Shown one piece after another: positions 1 through 8,342 of a DNA stretch of 64,000 nt (positions within the stretch are counted from its first letter, which is position 1; each line of letters starts with the position of its first letter). The notes beneath the pieces are model-generated. The model was not told the origin of the DNA, searched no databases, and saw nothing but the letters and a program-made list of their open reading frames with translations. A program made the translations under genes and the position numbers. The stretch is from Lacinutrix himadriensis (lineage in GTDB: Bacteria > Bacteroidota > Bacteroidia > Flavobacteriales > Flavobacteriaceae): NCBI RefSeq assembly GCF_001418105.1, contig NZ_LIQI01000032.1, positions 62,001-126,000 of the forward strand, in the 5' to 3' direction.

Positions 1-171
1 TATACGAAACGATTTTACAACAACTGTTTTATCGTTTAATTTAAAAAGCTTTAGTGAGTTTCTATCTTGATTTCCAAAAGTTTCTCCTTCATCATTAAAA
101 TTAAGGATCATGGAAGAAAGCACTTTCTCTTGTGCTTGAAACGTTTTATGTATTACATTTTTCATTTTCAT
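1..171 (-). CDS. LPS kinase-like (Kdo/WaaP-type) protein, N-terminal fragment
   Basis: This is the first 57 codons of a gene that runs off the left edge of the window. The start is the ATG at 171, preceded on the minus strand by the purine-rich AAGGAGTTG. The readable protein has NDEGETFGNQDRNSLKLF followed by a VVVKSFRI-like strand. I associate this pattern with flavobacterial lipopolysaccharide kinase/Kdo-kinase-like proteins, which have a small-lobe protein-kinase fold and phosphorylate the inner core sugar of LPS. The gene begins 10 nt after the end of the glycosyltransferase at 182-1141, so the three minus-strand genes look like one envelope-glycan operon. The family call rests on a short fragment and the catalytic lobe is not visible. 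Confidence 0.55.
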   Translation of the reverse strand, partial: MKMKNVIHKTFQAQEKVLSSMILNFNDEGETFGNQDRNSLKLFKLNDKTVVVKSFRI

Positions 172-181
172 CAACTCCTTC

Positions 182-1141
182 TTAGTTTAAATTAAATACG
201 GTATTTACCCAATTAGAAATGTGGTACTTATTAATAATTTCAGCATCTACTTCCTTATAAGGTGTTTTAAAGAAATCTGGTGAAACATGCATATTATCTA
301 CATCAATTATAGCGATATTATTTGGATCATAAAAATCATAGCTTGCTAAAGAGGCATTGGTAGTAATCAATTTTTTATGTTTCCCTAAAGCTTCAAAAAC
401 TCTAAAAGACAAGCCTTCTTGCTTAGGTCTTTGTATATCTAACATGGTTTTAGATTTATCCACCATTTTCTCCATTTCCTGCAATTCTATTTTTTTATCA
501 ATATAATCTACTCCTTCTATTTTAGTTATGCTTTTATCTCTTGTATAAGCTATTAATTTATACCGTATGGAAAGGGATTTAAAATAGTTTGCAATAATAG
601 GCAACGTATTTTCACGCTTATCTAAAGAGCTGATATTAAAAATATCGTATTCAAATGCTTTATCGGCATGAAACTTTTCAATAGGAAAATAAATATAATT
701 ACTTACAAAATGAAAGTCAAACTGTTCCACATCTTTCCTTTCAAACGAAAAAACAGTATCAAAAACATTTTGCACTTTTTTCATTCTTGGATATCTTGAA
801 AAACTATCATTAAAAAAAGCAATTAGCTCGTTGGTATAGTTCTTCTTGATGTGTTTCAATGTTTTTTTAGATAAATTATCCCCTTTTATTATTAAGATTT
901 TATCTTGTTTCCCAATAGCTTCTAGGTTTTTAAGGATATGTTTATTTAGGTGTACACGTTTCATATTATAGTTGAAAAATGTTTTCAAAAAGAAATTTAT
1001 CCCTTTATGAAAGAAGCTAGGATACTTATATAAAAATGCATCAAAATTAATATGATGCACTTCGTGATTTTGTTTCATCAATTCATCACAAATAAATTGA
1101 TTAAACTTCCATTTATCTAGTCCAATTAAAGTTATTTTCAT
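182..1141 (-). CDS. Glycosyltransferase, CgeB/RfaS-like, LPS core biosynthesis type
   Basis: A 319-residue cytoplasmic protein with no signal peptide. It opens with a Rossmann-type strand (MKITLIGLDKWKFNQF) and has a second nucleotide-sugar-binding half whose end reads QRPKQEGLSFRVFEALG around residues 238-254. A conserved Glu in such an ExxSFRxFEALG segment is typical of GT-B enzymes of the CgeB or RfaS-like group, which move a sugar from a nucleotide donor to a surface glycan. The start is ATG at 1141. The gene lies 25 nt downstream of another glycosyltransferase and 10 nt before an LPS-kinase-like gene, which supports a role in LPS core or O-chain assembly. Donor and acceptor cannot be read from the sequence. 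Confidence 0.65.
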   Translation of the reverse strand: MKITLIGLDKWKFNQFICDELMKQNHEVHHINFDAFLYKYPSFFHKGINFFLKTFFNYNMKRVHLNKHILKNLEAIGKQDKILIIKGDNLSKKTLKHIKKNYTNELIAFFNDSFSRYPRMKKVQNVFDTVFSFERKDVEQFDFHFVSNYIYFPIEKFHADKAFEYDIFNISSLDKRENTLPIIANYFKSLSIRYKLIAYTRDKSITKIEGVDYIDKKIELQEMEKMVDKSKTMLDIQRPKQEGLSFRVFEALGKHKKLITTNASLASYDFYDPNNIAIIDVDNMHVSPDFFKTPYKEVDAEIINKYHISNWVNTVFNLN

Positions 1142-1166
1142 CGGTTATAAAATAGTATTAATTGGT

Positions 1167-2123
1167 TTATTTTCGTTTTAATTTCAACAGTAACAACTGC
1201 CTTTTATGTATTAACTTTTTAAATATTGAAATTCTTTTTTCCAATATTAAATCAAAATATTTAGGCACTTGTTTTGCAATATTTAAATGTTCTAAGGCAA
1301 AGTTTCGTAAAAAGGCACCATTTTTTTTATCGTACTTTTTAAACTCTTCAATTAATAATTCTTTGGTGTATGTTTTATTATACGTTCTTCCAGAGCAATT
1401 ATTATATAATATTTCACTTACATTTTCATGCACATAACCATCGCCTTTATTCCCCATGTATTTTCTGTTATCAAAAATGATAACGGGTCTACCACAAGCC
1501 ATGGCGTCATAAGCAGATCTACCAATACCTACAACCATATCTACTTGATTAATGATATCTAAAACTTCAGTAACAATTGTTTTTTCTTGCTTGTTTGCTT
1601 CTAAAAATTCTATATTTAAATCTTTACAGACTTCTCTTAGCAACACATTTGCTTTTTCACTTTGAGATAAAGACAAAACACTTTTTAACTCCTCATGAAT
1701 AGGATGAATCGCATGATATTTTTGACAATTAATTCCGTTATAAATTACAGTAGCATCTAATTGGTATTTCGATTTTAAATAATCTTTTATTTCATCGGAT
1801 ATAGCAACATATCCATCTGCAAAAATAGATGGCTTTTCGACTCTTGGTGTAGTACCATGAATGGTTTGTATGATTGGTGCATTGGTTAGAAAATATAACA
1901 ACCTCACTATTTTATTGTGATTTGCAAAAACAATATCATACGAACGTCTTGTTTTAAAACCAACTCCTAATTCTTGTTCTATCCTATTAGATACTTGGCC
2001 TTTTCTTCTTGTATAATATTCTACTTGATGCCCTTGTTTTAATAATTCTTGTATTAAAGTAAAGGTGAAAGTTTCTGTACCTCCAACGCGCTCTAATTTA
2101 TTATTTGCTACTAAAACATGCAT
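1167..2123 (-). CDS. Glycosyltransferase family 4-like protein
   Basis: A 318-residue GT-B type protein. The N-terminal acceptor half has the GT4 loop RVGGTETFTFTLIQELLKQG (residues 12-31) and a later TIHGTTPR segment. The middle has VIYNGINCQKY, a hallmark of GT4 enzymes. The C-terminal donor half shows VVGIGRSAYDAMACGRPVII, where the catalytic glutamate of the usual EGxGxxxxEAMAxGxPVV motif is replaced: the position reads D in SAYDAMACG. This may be a conservative change or may reflect a different subfamily. It is the first gene of a minus-strand operon with the two downstream glycan genes. Its product probably adds a sugar to a surface polysaccharide; the specificity is unknown. Confidence 0.7.
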   Translation of the reverse strand: MHVLVANNKLERVGGTETFTFTLIQELLKQGHQVEYYTRRKGQVSNRIEQELGVGFKTRRSYDIVFANHNKIVRLLYFLTNAPIIQTIHGTTPRVEKPSIFADGYVAISDEIKDYLKSKYQLDATVIYNGINCQKYHAIHPIHEELKSVLSLSQSEKANVLLREVCKDLNIEFLEANKQEKTIVTEVLDIINQVDMVVGIGRSAYDAMACGRPVIIFDNRKYMGNKGDGYVHENVSEILYNNCSGRTYNKTYTKELLIEEFKKYDKKNGAFLRNFALEHLNIAKQVPKYFDLILEKRISIFKKLIHKRQLLLLKLKRK

Positions 2124-2188
2124 ATTCTTTTTTCTTCAAAATTAAAAAAATTAAATAAAGTAATTATATAAAGACTATTTAGTTTAAA

Positions 2189-2196
2189 TATATTTG
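2189..2196 (+). promoter_or_regulatory. Bacteroidota -7 promoter element before the Sua5 gene
   Basis: TATATTTG matches the Bacteroidota sigma-ABfr -7 consensus TAnnTTTG exactly. It lies only 12 nt before the TTG start at 2209, so the transcript would have a very short leader. No clear -33 TTG-type element was found. The intergenic region is also the divergent start of the minus-strand glycosyltransferase operon. Confidence 0.5.
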
Positions 2197-2208
2197 TAAT
2201 AAAAAAAA

Positions 2209-2769
2209 TTGCATCAAGAAATAAAGAAAACGATTGATATCCTTAAACAAGGCGGAATCATACTCTATCCCACAGATACGGTATGGGGAATTGGCTGTGA
2301 TGCAAGCAATGCGAAAGCTGTTGCAAAAATCTACAAGCTTAAAAAACGCATAGAAACTAAAGCGATGATTTGCTTAGTTGCAGACGTTAGAATGTTAACT
2401 AAGTACATAAAAAGAATACCCGACGCTGCACAAAGCATTTTTGATGTTGCCGAAAATCCAATTACCATCATTTATGATGATGCACAAAACCTAGCACCAA
2501 ATTTAATTGCAGCAGATAAAACCATTGCGATAAGAATTCCGGATGATGAATTTTGCTTCCAAATTTGCAGAAAACTTAATGGTGCAATTGTATCTACCTC
2601 AGCAAATATTAGTGGTGCTCCTACTCCAAAATCCTTTAAAGAAATACCTCAAGAGATTATAAAAGGTGTAGACTATGTTGTAAATTTGCACCACGAAAAA
2701 AAAACAACAAAACCATCGTCTATTATTAAGTTAGGCAGCAATGGTATTGTTAAAGTTATACGAAAATAA
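2209..2769 (+). CDS. tsaC: L-threonylcarbamoyladenylate synthase (Sua5/YciO/YrdC family)
   Basis: A 186-residue single-domain YrdC protein. It makes threonylcarbamoyl-AMP from threonine, bicarbonate and ATP, the first step of the t6A37 modification of tRNAs that read ANN codons. Family signatures are ILYPTDTVWGIGCDA (residues 18-32), a KxR-type segment KLKKRIETKAMICLV, and STSANISGAPTP near residue 132. It lacks the C-terminal Sua5 extension, as expected for the short form. No ATG is available: the frame opens at TTG 2209, which gives the usual N-terminus a few residues before the IKKTIDILKQGGIILYP strand. A -7 box ends 12 nt upstream. It is followed after 73 nt by the CCA enzyme gene, another tRNA-processing function. 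Confidence 0.9.
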   Translation: MHQEIKKTIDILKQGGIILYPTDTVWGIGCDASNAKAVAKIYKLKKRIETKAMICLVADVRMLTKYIKRIPDAAQSIFDVAENPITIIYDDAQNLAPNLIAADKTIAIRIPDDEFCFQICRKLNGAIVSTSANISGAPTPKSFKEIPQEIIKGVDYVVNLHHEKKTTKPSSIIKLGSNGIVKVIRK

Positions 2770-2842
2770 AATGCTAACTTCAAGTATCCAATTTCAATAG
2801 GTGAATTTGTTATTTGGAATTTAGTTTTTTGGAATTTTTTTT

Positions 2843-4258
2843 ATGAATTACAAACACGCATTACAAAATAAAATATTCAAAATCATTTCGCAATCTGCAA
2901 AAGAACTACACTTAGATAGCTATGTTATTGGTGGCTTTGTTCGCGATTTTATTTTAGAACGAGGTACTGCTAAAGATATAGATATTGTTGCTATTGGTAG
3001 CGGCATTGAATTAGCAAAACAAGTAGCAAAAAACATCCCCAACCAACCAAAAGTACAAGTATTTAAAACCTATGGTACAGCAATGCTTCGCTATGAAGAC
3101 ATTGAAATTGAATTTGTTGGTGCAAGAAAAGAATCCTATAACGAAGACAGCAGAAACCCCGTTGTAGAAAATGGAAGCTTACAAGACGACCAAAACCGAA
3201 GAGATTTCACTATCAATGCACTTGCTTTAGATTTATCGGAAGAAAATTTTGGAGACCTTCTAGATCCTTTTCAAGGCATTGAAGATTTAGATGCTAAAAT
3301 CATTAAAACGCCATTAAATCCAGATATTACCTATAGTGATGATCCATTGCGTATGATGCGAGCTATTCGTTTTGCTACACAGTTGGATTTTATTATTGAA
3401 AAAGATTCTCTTGACGCTATTAAAAGAAACAACGAACGAATACATATAATTACCAAAGAGCGTATTGTTGTGGAACTAAATAAAATTTTAGAATCCAAAA
3501 AACCTTCCATCGGATTCTTATTATTAGAAGAAACCGGCTTATTAAAACACATACTTCCAGAATTATCTGCTTTAAAAGGAATTGACGAAGTAGATGGTCA
3601 AAAACATAAAGACAATTTTTACCACACTTTAGAGGTGGTAGATAATATTGCTCCAAACACAGATAACCTTTGGTTACGTTGGGCAGCACTTTTACATGAT
3701 ATTGGAAAAGCACCAACAAAAAGGTTTAGTAAAAAAGTAGGTTGGACCTTTCATTCGCATGAATTTGAAGGTTCTAAAATGGTGTATCGCTTATTTAAAA
3801 GACTAAAAATGCCATTGAATGACAAAATGAAGTTTGTCCAAAAAATGGTTTTTATGAGTTCCAGACCTATTGTATTAGCACAAGATGTTACCGATTCTGC
3901 AGTACGCCGTTTGGTTTTTGATGCTGGTGAATATGTAGACGATTTAATGACGCTTTGCGAAGCAGATATTACGACTAAAAATCCACATAAATTTAAAAAG
4001 TATCATAACAACTTTAAGATTGTTCGTGAAAAAATTGTAGAAGTAGAAGAAAGAGATAGTGTACGTAATTTTCAACCACCAATATCTGGTGAAGAAATTA
4101 TGAAAGCTTTTAATTTAAAGCCTTCCAAAGAAATCGGACTTATTAAAGAAGTGATAAAAGAAGCTATTTTAGAAGGAGAAATACCGAATGAATTTGATGC
4201 CGCTTTTCAGCTAATGTTAAAAGAAGGAGAACGTTTAGGACTAACAAAAAGTGAGTAG
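2843..4258 (+). CDS. CCA tRNA nucleotidyltransferase / poly(A) polymerase family, with HD domain
   Basis: A 471-residue class II nucleotidyltransferase. The head domain has the glycine motif IGGFVRDF (residues 29-36) followed by the catalytic DIDIV (45-49). The RRDFTINALALD segment (about 113-124) and the RMMRAIRFATQL neck helix are typical of CCA-adding enzymes, which build or repair the 3' CCA end of tRNAs from CTP and ATP. An HD phosphohydrolase domain follows, with LLHDIGKAPT at about residue 283 and a preceding DGQKHKDNFYHTLEVVDN. This fusion is common in Bacteroidota. The ATG start is clear. Between this gene and the Sua5 gene is a short AT-rich gap with a duplicated TTTGGAATTT. The poly(A) polymerase alternative cannot be fully excluded from sequence. 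Confidence 0.9.
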   Translation: MNYKHALQNKIFKIISQSAKELHLDSYVIGGFVRDFILERGTAKDIDIVAIGSGIELAKQVAKNIPNQPKVQVFKTYGTAMLRYEDIEIEFVGARKESYNEDSRNPVVENGSLQDDQNRRDFTINALALDLSEENFGDLLDPFQGIEDLDAKIIKTPLNPDITYSDDPLRMMRAIRFATQLDFIIEKDSLDAIKRNNERIHIITKERIVVELNKILESKKPSIGFLLLEETGLLKHILPELSALKGIDEVDGQKHKDNFYHTLEVVDNIAPNTDNLWLRWAALLHDIGKAPTKRFSKKVGWTFHSHEFEGSKMVYRLFKRLKMPLNDKMKFVQKMVFMSSRPIVLAQDVTDSAVRRLVFDAGEYVDDLMTLCEADITTKNPHKFKKYHNNFKIVREKIVEVEERDSVRNFQPPISGEEIMKAFNLKPSKEIGLIKEVIKEAILEGEIPNEFDAAFQLMLKEGERLGLTKSE

Positions 4259-4292
4259 TAGGCAGTTTTTCAGTAAGTAAAAAAACAAAAAA

Positions 4293-4748
4293 ATGGATTT
4301 AGTTAGAACGAATTCTGAAAATAACGACTTTGTTTACTTAGTAAAACAACTAGATGCCTATTTAAAAATAACAGACGGAGAAGAACACGACTTCTATAAC
4401 CAATACAATAATATTGATGTTTTACAACATGTTATTGTAGCATACATAGATAACAAACCTGTTGGTTGTGGTGCTTTTAAAGAATTTCATACAAGTAGCG
4501 TAGAAATAAAACGCATGTTTACAAAACCGGATGCAAGAGGAAATGGCATTGCTGGTAAAATACTACAGGAACTAGAAAATTGGGCTAAAGAGTTACAGTA
4601 TAAAACCTGCATTTTAGAAACAGGAATTAGACAAGTGGAAGCGGTTTCCTTTTATAAAAAAAACAAGTATCAAATTATTCCTAATTACGGTCAATACGTT
4701 GCTATGGAAAATAGCTTATGTTTTGAAAAAGAATTAATTCAACAATGA
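4293..4748 (+). CDS. GNAT family N-acetyltransferase
   Basis: A 151-residue protein with the GNAT fold. The acetyl-CoA pyrophosphate-binding segment is IKRMFTKPDARGNGIAGKIL (about residues 70-89), where the RGNGIA core corresponds to the Q/RxxGxG/A motif. VGCGAFKEF forms the preceding beta strands and CILETGIRQVEAVSFYKKNKY is the usual motif B region with the tyrosine of the FYKKxGY end. Proteins of this class acetylate small amines or protein N-termini; no substrate can be inferred. The stop codon overlaps the ATG of the heme A synthase gene (ATGA at 4745-4748), so the two are translationally coupled, which need not mean a related function. Confidence 0.85.
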   Translation: MDLVRTNSENNDFVYLVKQLDAYLKITDGEEHDFYNQYNNIDVLQHVIVAYIDNKPVGCGAFKEFHTSSVEIKRMFTKPDARGNGIAGKILQELENWAKELQYKTCILETGIRQVEAVSFYKKNKYQIIPNYGQYVAMENSLCFEKELIQQ

Positions 4749-5758
4749 AAAAGGACAATAAAAAAGTAATCTACTGGCTGTTTACTGGCTGTTTATTAAT
4801 CTTCGTTATGGTAGTAGTTGGTGGTATTACCAGATTAACAGATTCTGGTTTATCCATCTCTAATTATAAATTAATAACTGGAACTATTCCTCCTATTGGA
4901 GAAGCGGCTTGGCAAGAAGCTTTTGCTTTATACCAACAATATCCAGAATTTCAAAAATTACATTCTCATTTTACATTAGAAGATTTTAAAAGTATCTATT
5001 TCTGGGAATGGTTACACCGCGTCATTGGTAGATTAATTGGTATGATTTTTATTATTCCATTTTTATACTTTTTAGCAACCAAACAGCTTACCAAAAAAAC
5101 AATAAAAAAATGCATCGTACTGCTTGTGCTTGGTGGTTTTCAAGGTTTTTTAGGTTGGTATATGGTAAAAAGCGGATTAGTAGATAAACCAGATGTAAGT
5201 CATTTTAGATTGGCAGCACATTTAACCACAGCCTTTTTAACTTTTGCAGCAACCTTATGGGTTGCTCTAGATTTAATATTTCCAGAGAAAAAAGCTGTCG
5301 ACAAAAAGTTTAGAAACCTTATTGGGATTGGTTACATCCTATTAATTTTTCAAATTATTTATGGTGCTTTTGTAGCTGGTTTAAAAGCCGGGTTACTACA
5401 TAACCATTGGCCTTTAATGAACGAAGGCAAATTTATGCACGAAACCGTTTATATCCTTCATCCGTTTTATAAAAATCTTATTGAAAACCCAAGTGGTATT
5501 CAGTTTATACATCGAACAGTTGCTTATATAGTGGTTCTTTTTATATTCATTATATGGTTTCAAGCAAAAAAGAAAACAACTACTAGATATCAAAAAATAG
5601 CAATCCATTCCTTATTAATATTGGTCGGATTTCAATTTTTATTAGGTGTACTAACCATTATATATCAAGTACCATTAGTATTAGGTGTTGCACATCAAAT
5701 TGGTGCATTTTTCCTATTAAGTGCTATGACATTCACACTGCATCGTTATAGTAGATAA
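4745..5758 (+). CDS. ctaA: Heme A synthase (COX15/CtaA family)
   Basis: A 337-residue polytopic membrane protein with about eight hydrophobic segments. It oxidises the C8 methyl of heme O to the formyl group of heme A, the cofactor of aa3-type cytochrome oxidase. The first helix ends in VVVGGITRLTDSGLSISNY, the family signature. The haem-ligand histidines appear in FWEWLHRVIGR, HFRLAAHLTTAF, QFIHRTVAYI and VLGVAHQIGAF, arranged as two similar four-helix halves. The extracytoplasmic loop after helix 1 is long, as in the alphaproteobacterial/mitochondrial type. Its start overlaps the acetyltransferase stop. No other cytochrome oxidase gene is in the window. Confidence 0.95.
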   Translation: MKKDNKKVIYWLFTGCLLIFVMVVVGGITRLTDSGLSISNYKLITGTIPPIGEAAWQEAFALYQQYPEFQKLHSHFTLEDFKSIYFWEWLHRVIGRLIGMIFIIPFLYFLATKQLTKKTIKKCIVLLVLGGFQGFLGWYMVKSGLVDKPDVSHFRLAAHLTTAFLTFAATLWVALDLIFPEKKAVDKKFRNLIGIGYILLIFQIIYGAFVAGLKAGLLHNHWPLMNEGKFMHETVYILHPFYKNLIENPSGIQFIHRTVAYIVVLFIFIIWFQAKKKTTTRYQKIAIHSLLILVGFQFLLGVLTIIYQVPLVLGVAHQIGAFFLLSAMTFTLHRYSR

Positions 5759-5804
5759 AGTAAAAAACGCTTTAATTAAAATACCAAAAGTTGGAATTTA
5801 GTTC

Positions 5805-5836
5805 TTGGTTTTTAGAGTATGGAAATCGTATCTTTG
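5805..5836 (+). promoter_or_regulatory. Bacteroidota promoter for the pRiA4b ORF-3-like gene
   Basis: The -7 element TATCTTTG occupies 5829-5836 and matches TAnnTTTG. A TTG at 5805-5807 sits 21 nt upstream of it, within the usual spacing of the -33 element. The ATG of the next gene is 17 nt downstream of the -7 box. Confidence 0.6.
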
Positions 5837-5853
5837 CAAAATAATATTTTACC

Positions 5854-6369
5854 ATGATTTACAGATTTAGAGTAGTACTAGATAATGACACCGAAGAAGA
5901 TATTTTTCGTGATTTAGAAATCCGAGAAACAGATACTTTAGAAGACTTACATAACATCATCACCCAGTCTTTTGGTTTTGACGGATTAGAAATGGCTTCC
6001 TTTTACATAAGTAATGATACTTGGGAACAAGGCGAAGAAATCTCGATGTTTGATGTTAGCGAAGGTGCTAATGCTGTGCGTTTAATGAACGAAACTGCAA
6101 TTAACGATGTATCACATGAAATGGCTACCAAACTAATTTATGTGTACGACTTTTTAAGCATGTGGACCTTTTATGTAGAGCTAGCTGAAATTGTAGAGGA
6201 AGCCGAAGGACAAGATTACCCAAACTTAATGTTTGTGCATGGACAAATTCCGGATGAAGCGCCTATTAAAAACTTTGAAAGTGAAGATTTAGATGAATTT
6301 GACGAGTTTGATGATGGTTATGATATTAACGATTATGACAATCTAGACTTTGAAGAAAACTGGAACTAA
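5854..6369 (+). CDS. Plasmid pRiA4b ORF-3 family protein
   Basis: A 171-residue soluble acidic protein. It matches the pRiA4b ORF-3 / IS1096-passenger-like family in its IYRFRVVL start, the LEDLHNIITQSFGFDG helix (about residues 30-45), the surface strand ASFYISNDTW and the YVYDFLSMWTFYVELAEI block near residue 90. The last 25 residues are almost all acidic and aromatic. The biochemical role of the family is unknown. The name refers to plasmid and IS passengers, but here there is no transposase or inverted repeat nearby, so it is a resident chromosomal gene. It is monocistronic, with its own promoter at 5805-5836 and a strong terminator at 6393-6426. Confidence 0.8.
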   Translation: MIYRFRVVLDNDTEEDIFRDLEIRETDTLEDLHNIITQSFGFDGLEMASFYISNDTWEQGEEISMFDVSEGANAVRLMNETAINDVSHEMATKLIYVYDFLSMWTFYVELAEIVEEAEGQDYPNLMFVHGQIPDEAPIKNFESEDLDEFDEFDDGYDINDYDNLDFEENWN

Positions 6370-6392
6370 ATAAAGTTCTATTATAAAATTTT

Positions 6393-6426
6393 AAGCACCC
6401 TAATTTAAATAATTAGGGTGCTTTTT
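6393..6426 (+). terminator. Rho-independent terminator after 5854-6369
   Basis: A perfect inverted repeat AAGCACCCTAATT / AATTAGGGTGCTT with a short AT loop, followed by a T run. It is the most GC-rich hairpin in this area and closes the preceding single-gene unit. Confidence 0.9.
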
Positions 6427-6491
6427 CATTTTAACCTGTAACAATTTTCGGCTTCCCTCGTCTTACCTATAACTAATCAAACCTTTATACT

Positions 6492-7388
6492 TTGGAATCT
6501 ATTCTTACGATTAATAACCTTACCAAAAAATTTGGCTATCTCACAGCAGTAAAAGACCTTTCGTTTACTATAAAAAAAGGAAACGTTTATGGTATTCTTG
6601 GACCAAACGGAAGTGGGAAATCTACAACATTAGGAATTGTCTTAAATGTGGTAAACAAAACGCAAGGAGATTTTAAATGGTTTGATGGAACGGTATCTAC
6701 ACATGATGCATTAAAAAAAGTGGGAGCCATTATTGAGCGTCCTAACTTTTACCCATACATGACAGCTGCTCAAAACCTAAAACTGGTTTGCAAAATTAAA
6801 GGCGTTGATTATAGTAAAATTGAAGAAAAACTAGCTGTTGTTGGTTTAGAAGATAGAAAAGACCACAAGTTCAACACCTATTCTTTAGGTATGAAACAAC
6901 GTCTAGCTATTGCTTCGGCTTTATTAAATGATCCTGAAATATTAATTCTTGATGAGCCTACAAATGGATTAGATCCACAAGGGATTCATCAAATACGTAA
7001 AATAATACAAGATATTGCAGCAAAAGGAACTACCATTCTTTTAGCTTCTCACCTACTCGACGAGGTAGAAAAAGTATGCTCGCATGTTGTGGTACTTCGT
7101 AAAGGAGAAAAACTATATTCTGGTCGTGTAGACGAAATGATTTCCAGTCATGGCTTTTTTGAGTTAAAAGCCGAAAAACAAGAAGATTTAATAAAGCTTC
7201 TAGAAAGCAATACTACTTTTAAAAACATAAAAGTGGAAAACGGTTTAATTACTGCCTTTTTAAATGCACCAATGGATGCTACAGATTTCAATAAATTGAT
7301 GTTTGAAAAAGGCATCGTATTATCTCATTTAGTAAAACGTAAAGAAAGTCTTGAAGAACAATTTCTTCAGCTTACAGACAATAACTAA
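6492..7388 (+). CDS. ABC transporter ATP-binding protein
   Basis: A 298-residue ABC ATPase. Walker A is GPNGSGKST (residues 37-45), the signature is SLGMKQ (131-136), Walker B is LILDEP (151-156), and the H-loop is in LLASHLLDEV. The C-terminal 90 residues form a regulatory tail typical of the exporters built from one ATPase and one ABC-2 permease (NatA/CcmA-like). It is followed 45 nt later by such a permease, so the two form an exporter or a gliding-type (GldA-like) system of unknown substrate. The start is a TTG at 6492; no ATG lies upstream in frame, and this start gives the normal 14-residue lead to the KFGYLTAV strand. Confidence 0.88.
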   Translation: MESILTINNLTKKFGYLTAVKDLSFTIKKGNVYGILGPNGSGKSTTLGIVLNVVNKTQGDFKWFDGTVSTHDALKKVGAIIERPNFYPYMTAAQNLKLVCKIKGVDYSKIEEKLAVVGLEDRKDHKFNTYSLGMKQRLAIASALLNDPEILILDEPTNGLDPQGIHQIRKIIQDIAAKGTTILLASHLLDEVEKVCSHVVVLRKGEKLYSGRVDEMISSHGFFELKAEKQEDLIKLLESNTTFKNIKVENGLITAFLNAPMDATDFNKLMFEKGIVLSHLVKRKESLEEQFLQLTDNN

Positions 7389-7433
7389 TTCATCCATTTA
7401 TACTGAACTTGTTTCAGATCCAAAACCAAACCC

Positions 7434-8258
7434 ATGTTACGACTATTAAATCTTGAATTACAAAAACTACTATTAAATAGAGCTAGTAAAGTACTTATCT
7501 TTATTTCTTTTATTTTACCGTTTACCGTATTAATTCTATCTTCTATAAAAATAAATTTCTTTGGCTTTTTCACATTAGAATTGGGCGAATTAGGTATTTT
7601 TAACTTTCCAATCATTTGGCATATCACCACGTTTTTTGCTGCACAATTTAAATTCTTTTTCGCCATTGTTGTAGTAAGTATGATTGGTAATGAGTATAGC
7701 AATAAGACTATAAAACAAAACTTAATAGATGGTTTAAGTAAAAAGGAATTTATACTCTCTAAGTTTTACACCATTGTATTCTTTTCCTTAGTAGCAACTA
7801 TTTTAATTGCTGTAGCCTCTTTTTGTATTGGTATGTACTACTCTAGTTACACCGAAGCAAGTATCATTTTTAGAGAAACTAATTTCCTAATCGCTTATTT
7901 TGTGAAGCTTGTTGGTTTTTTCACTTTATGCTTATTCTTTGGTATGCTTGTAAAACGCTCGGCATTCGCGCTTGCTTTCCTTTTTGTTTTATACATTTTT
8001 GAGTATATTATTTTAGGATTGATTACTTGGCAAGCTAATTTTGAATTGGCAGAAAAAATTCAGAATTTCTTCCCTTTAAAATCGATGTACAAACTAATAG
8101 ACCAACCTTTTCAACGTATCATGATGACTAAGTTTCCAGATAAAATGGATCTTACTTATGATTATGCTGTACATTGGTATGAAATTGTTATTGTACTTTG
8201 TTGGACAGCTATTTTCTTATTTCTATCCTACAGAATTTTAAAAAATAGAGATCTATAG
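7434..8258 (+). CDS. ABC-2 type transporter permease
   Basis: A 274-residue membrane protein with about six hydrophobic segments. The N-terminus LLNLELQKLLLNRASKV is the amphipathic lead of ABC-2 permeases, and a cytoplasmic loop carries GNEYSNKTIKQNLIDGLSKK (about residues 85-104), a coupling-helix pattern shared with gliding motility and multidrug ABC-2 permeases. It follows the ATPase gene and presumably forms the transmembrane dimer of that exporter. The substrate cannot be deduced. The 84-nt gap to the next gene contains a separate promoter, so the adhesin at 8343 need not be co-transcribed. Confidence 0.85.
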   Translation: MLRLLNLELQKLLLNRASKVLIFISFILPFTVLILSSIKINFFGFFTLELGELGIFNFPIIWHITTFFAAQFKFFFAIVVVSMIGNEYSNKTIKQNLIDGLSKKEFILSKFYTIVFFSLVATILIAVASFCIGMYYSSYTEASIIFRETNFLIAYFVKLVGFFTLCLFFGMLVKRSAFALAFLFVLYIFEYIILGLITWQANFELAEKIQNFFPLKSMYKLIDQPFQRIMMTKFPDKMDLTYDYAVHWYEIVIVLCWTAIFLFLSYRILKNRDL

Positions 8259-8315
8259 TATTTCATACAAAGCCCATTTTAACATTCACCTTCTTAAATT
8301 CAAATAAAAATGTAA

Positions 8316-8323
8316 TATCTTTG
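8316..8323 (+). promoter_or_regulatory. Bacteroidota -7 element before the first T9SS protein
   Basis: TATCTTTG matches TAnnTTTG and lies 19 nt before the ATG at 8343. Because the element is downstream of most in-frame alternatives, it supports the ATG start rather than the TTG at 8331. No convincing -33 element was seen. Confidence 0.5.
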
Positions 8324-8342
8324 GTAGCTATTGCTATATAAG

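Noticed and set aside
1162-1437. Plus-strand frame inside the glycosyltransferase gene
   Set aside because: It lies wholly antisense to a conserved gene, has a Phe/Asn/Leu-rich composition typical of shadow frames and no promoter.
5854-6369. Mobile element passenger, suggested by the pRiA4b ORF-3 / IS1096 family name
   Set aside because: There is no transposase, inverted repeat or target duplication around it; it has its own promoter and terminator like a resident gene.
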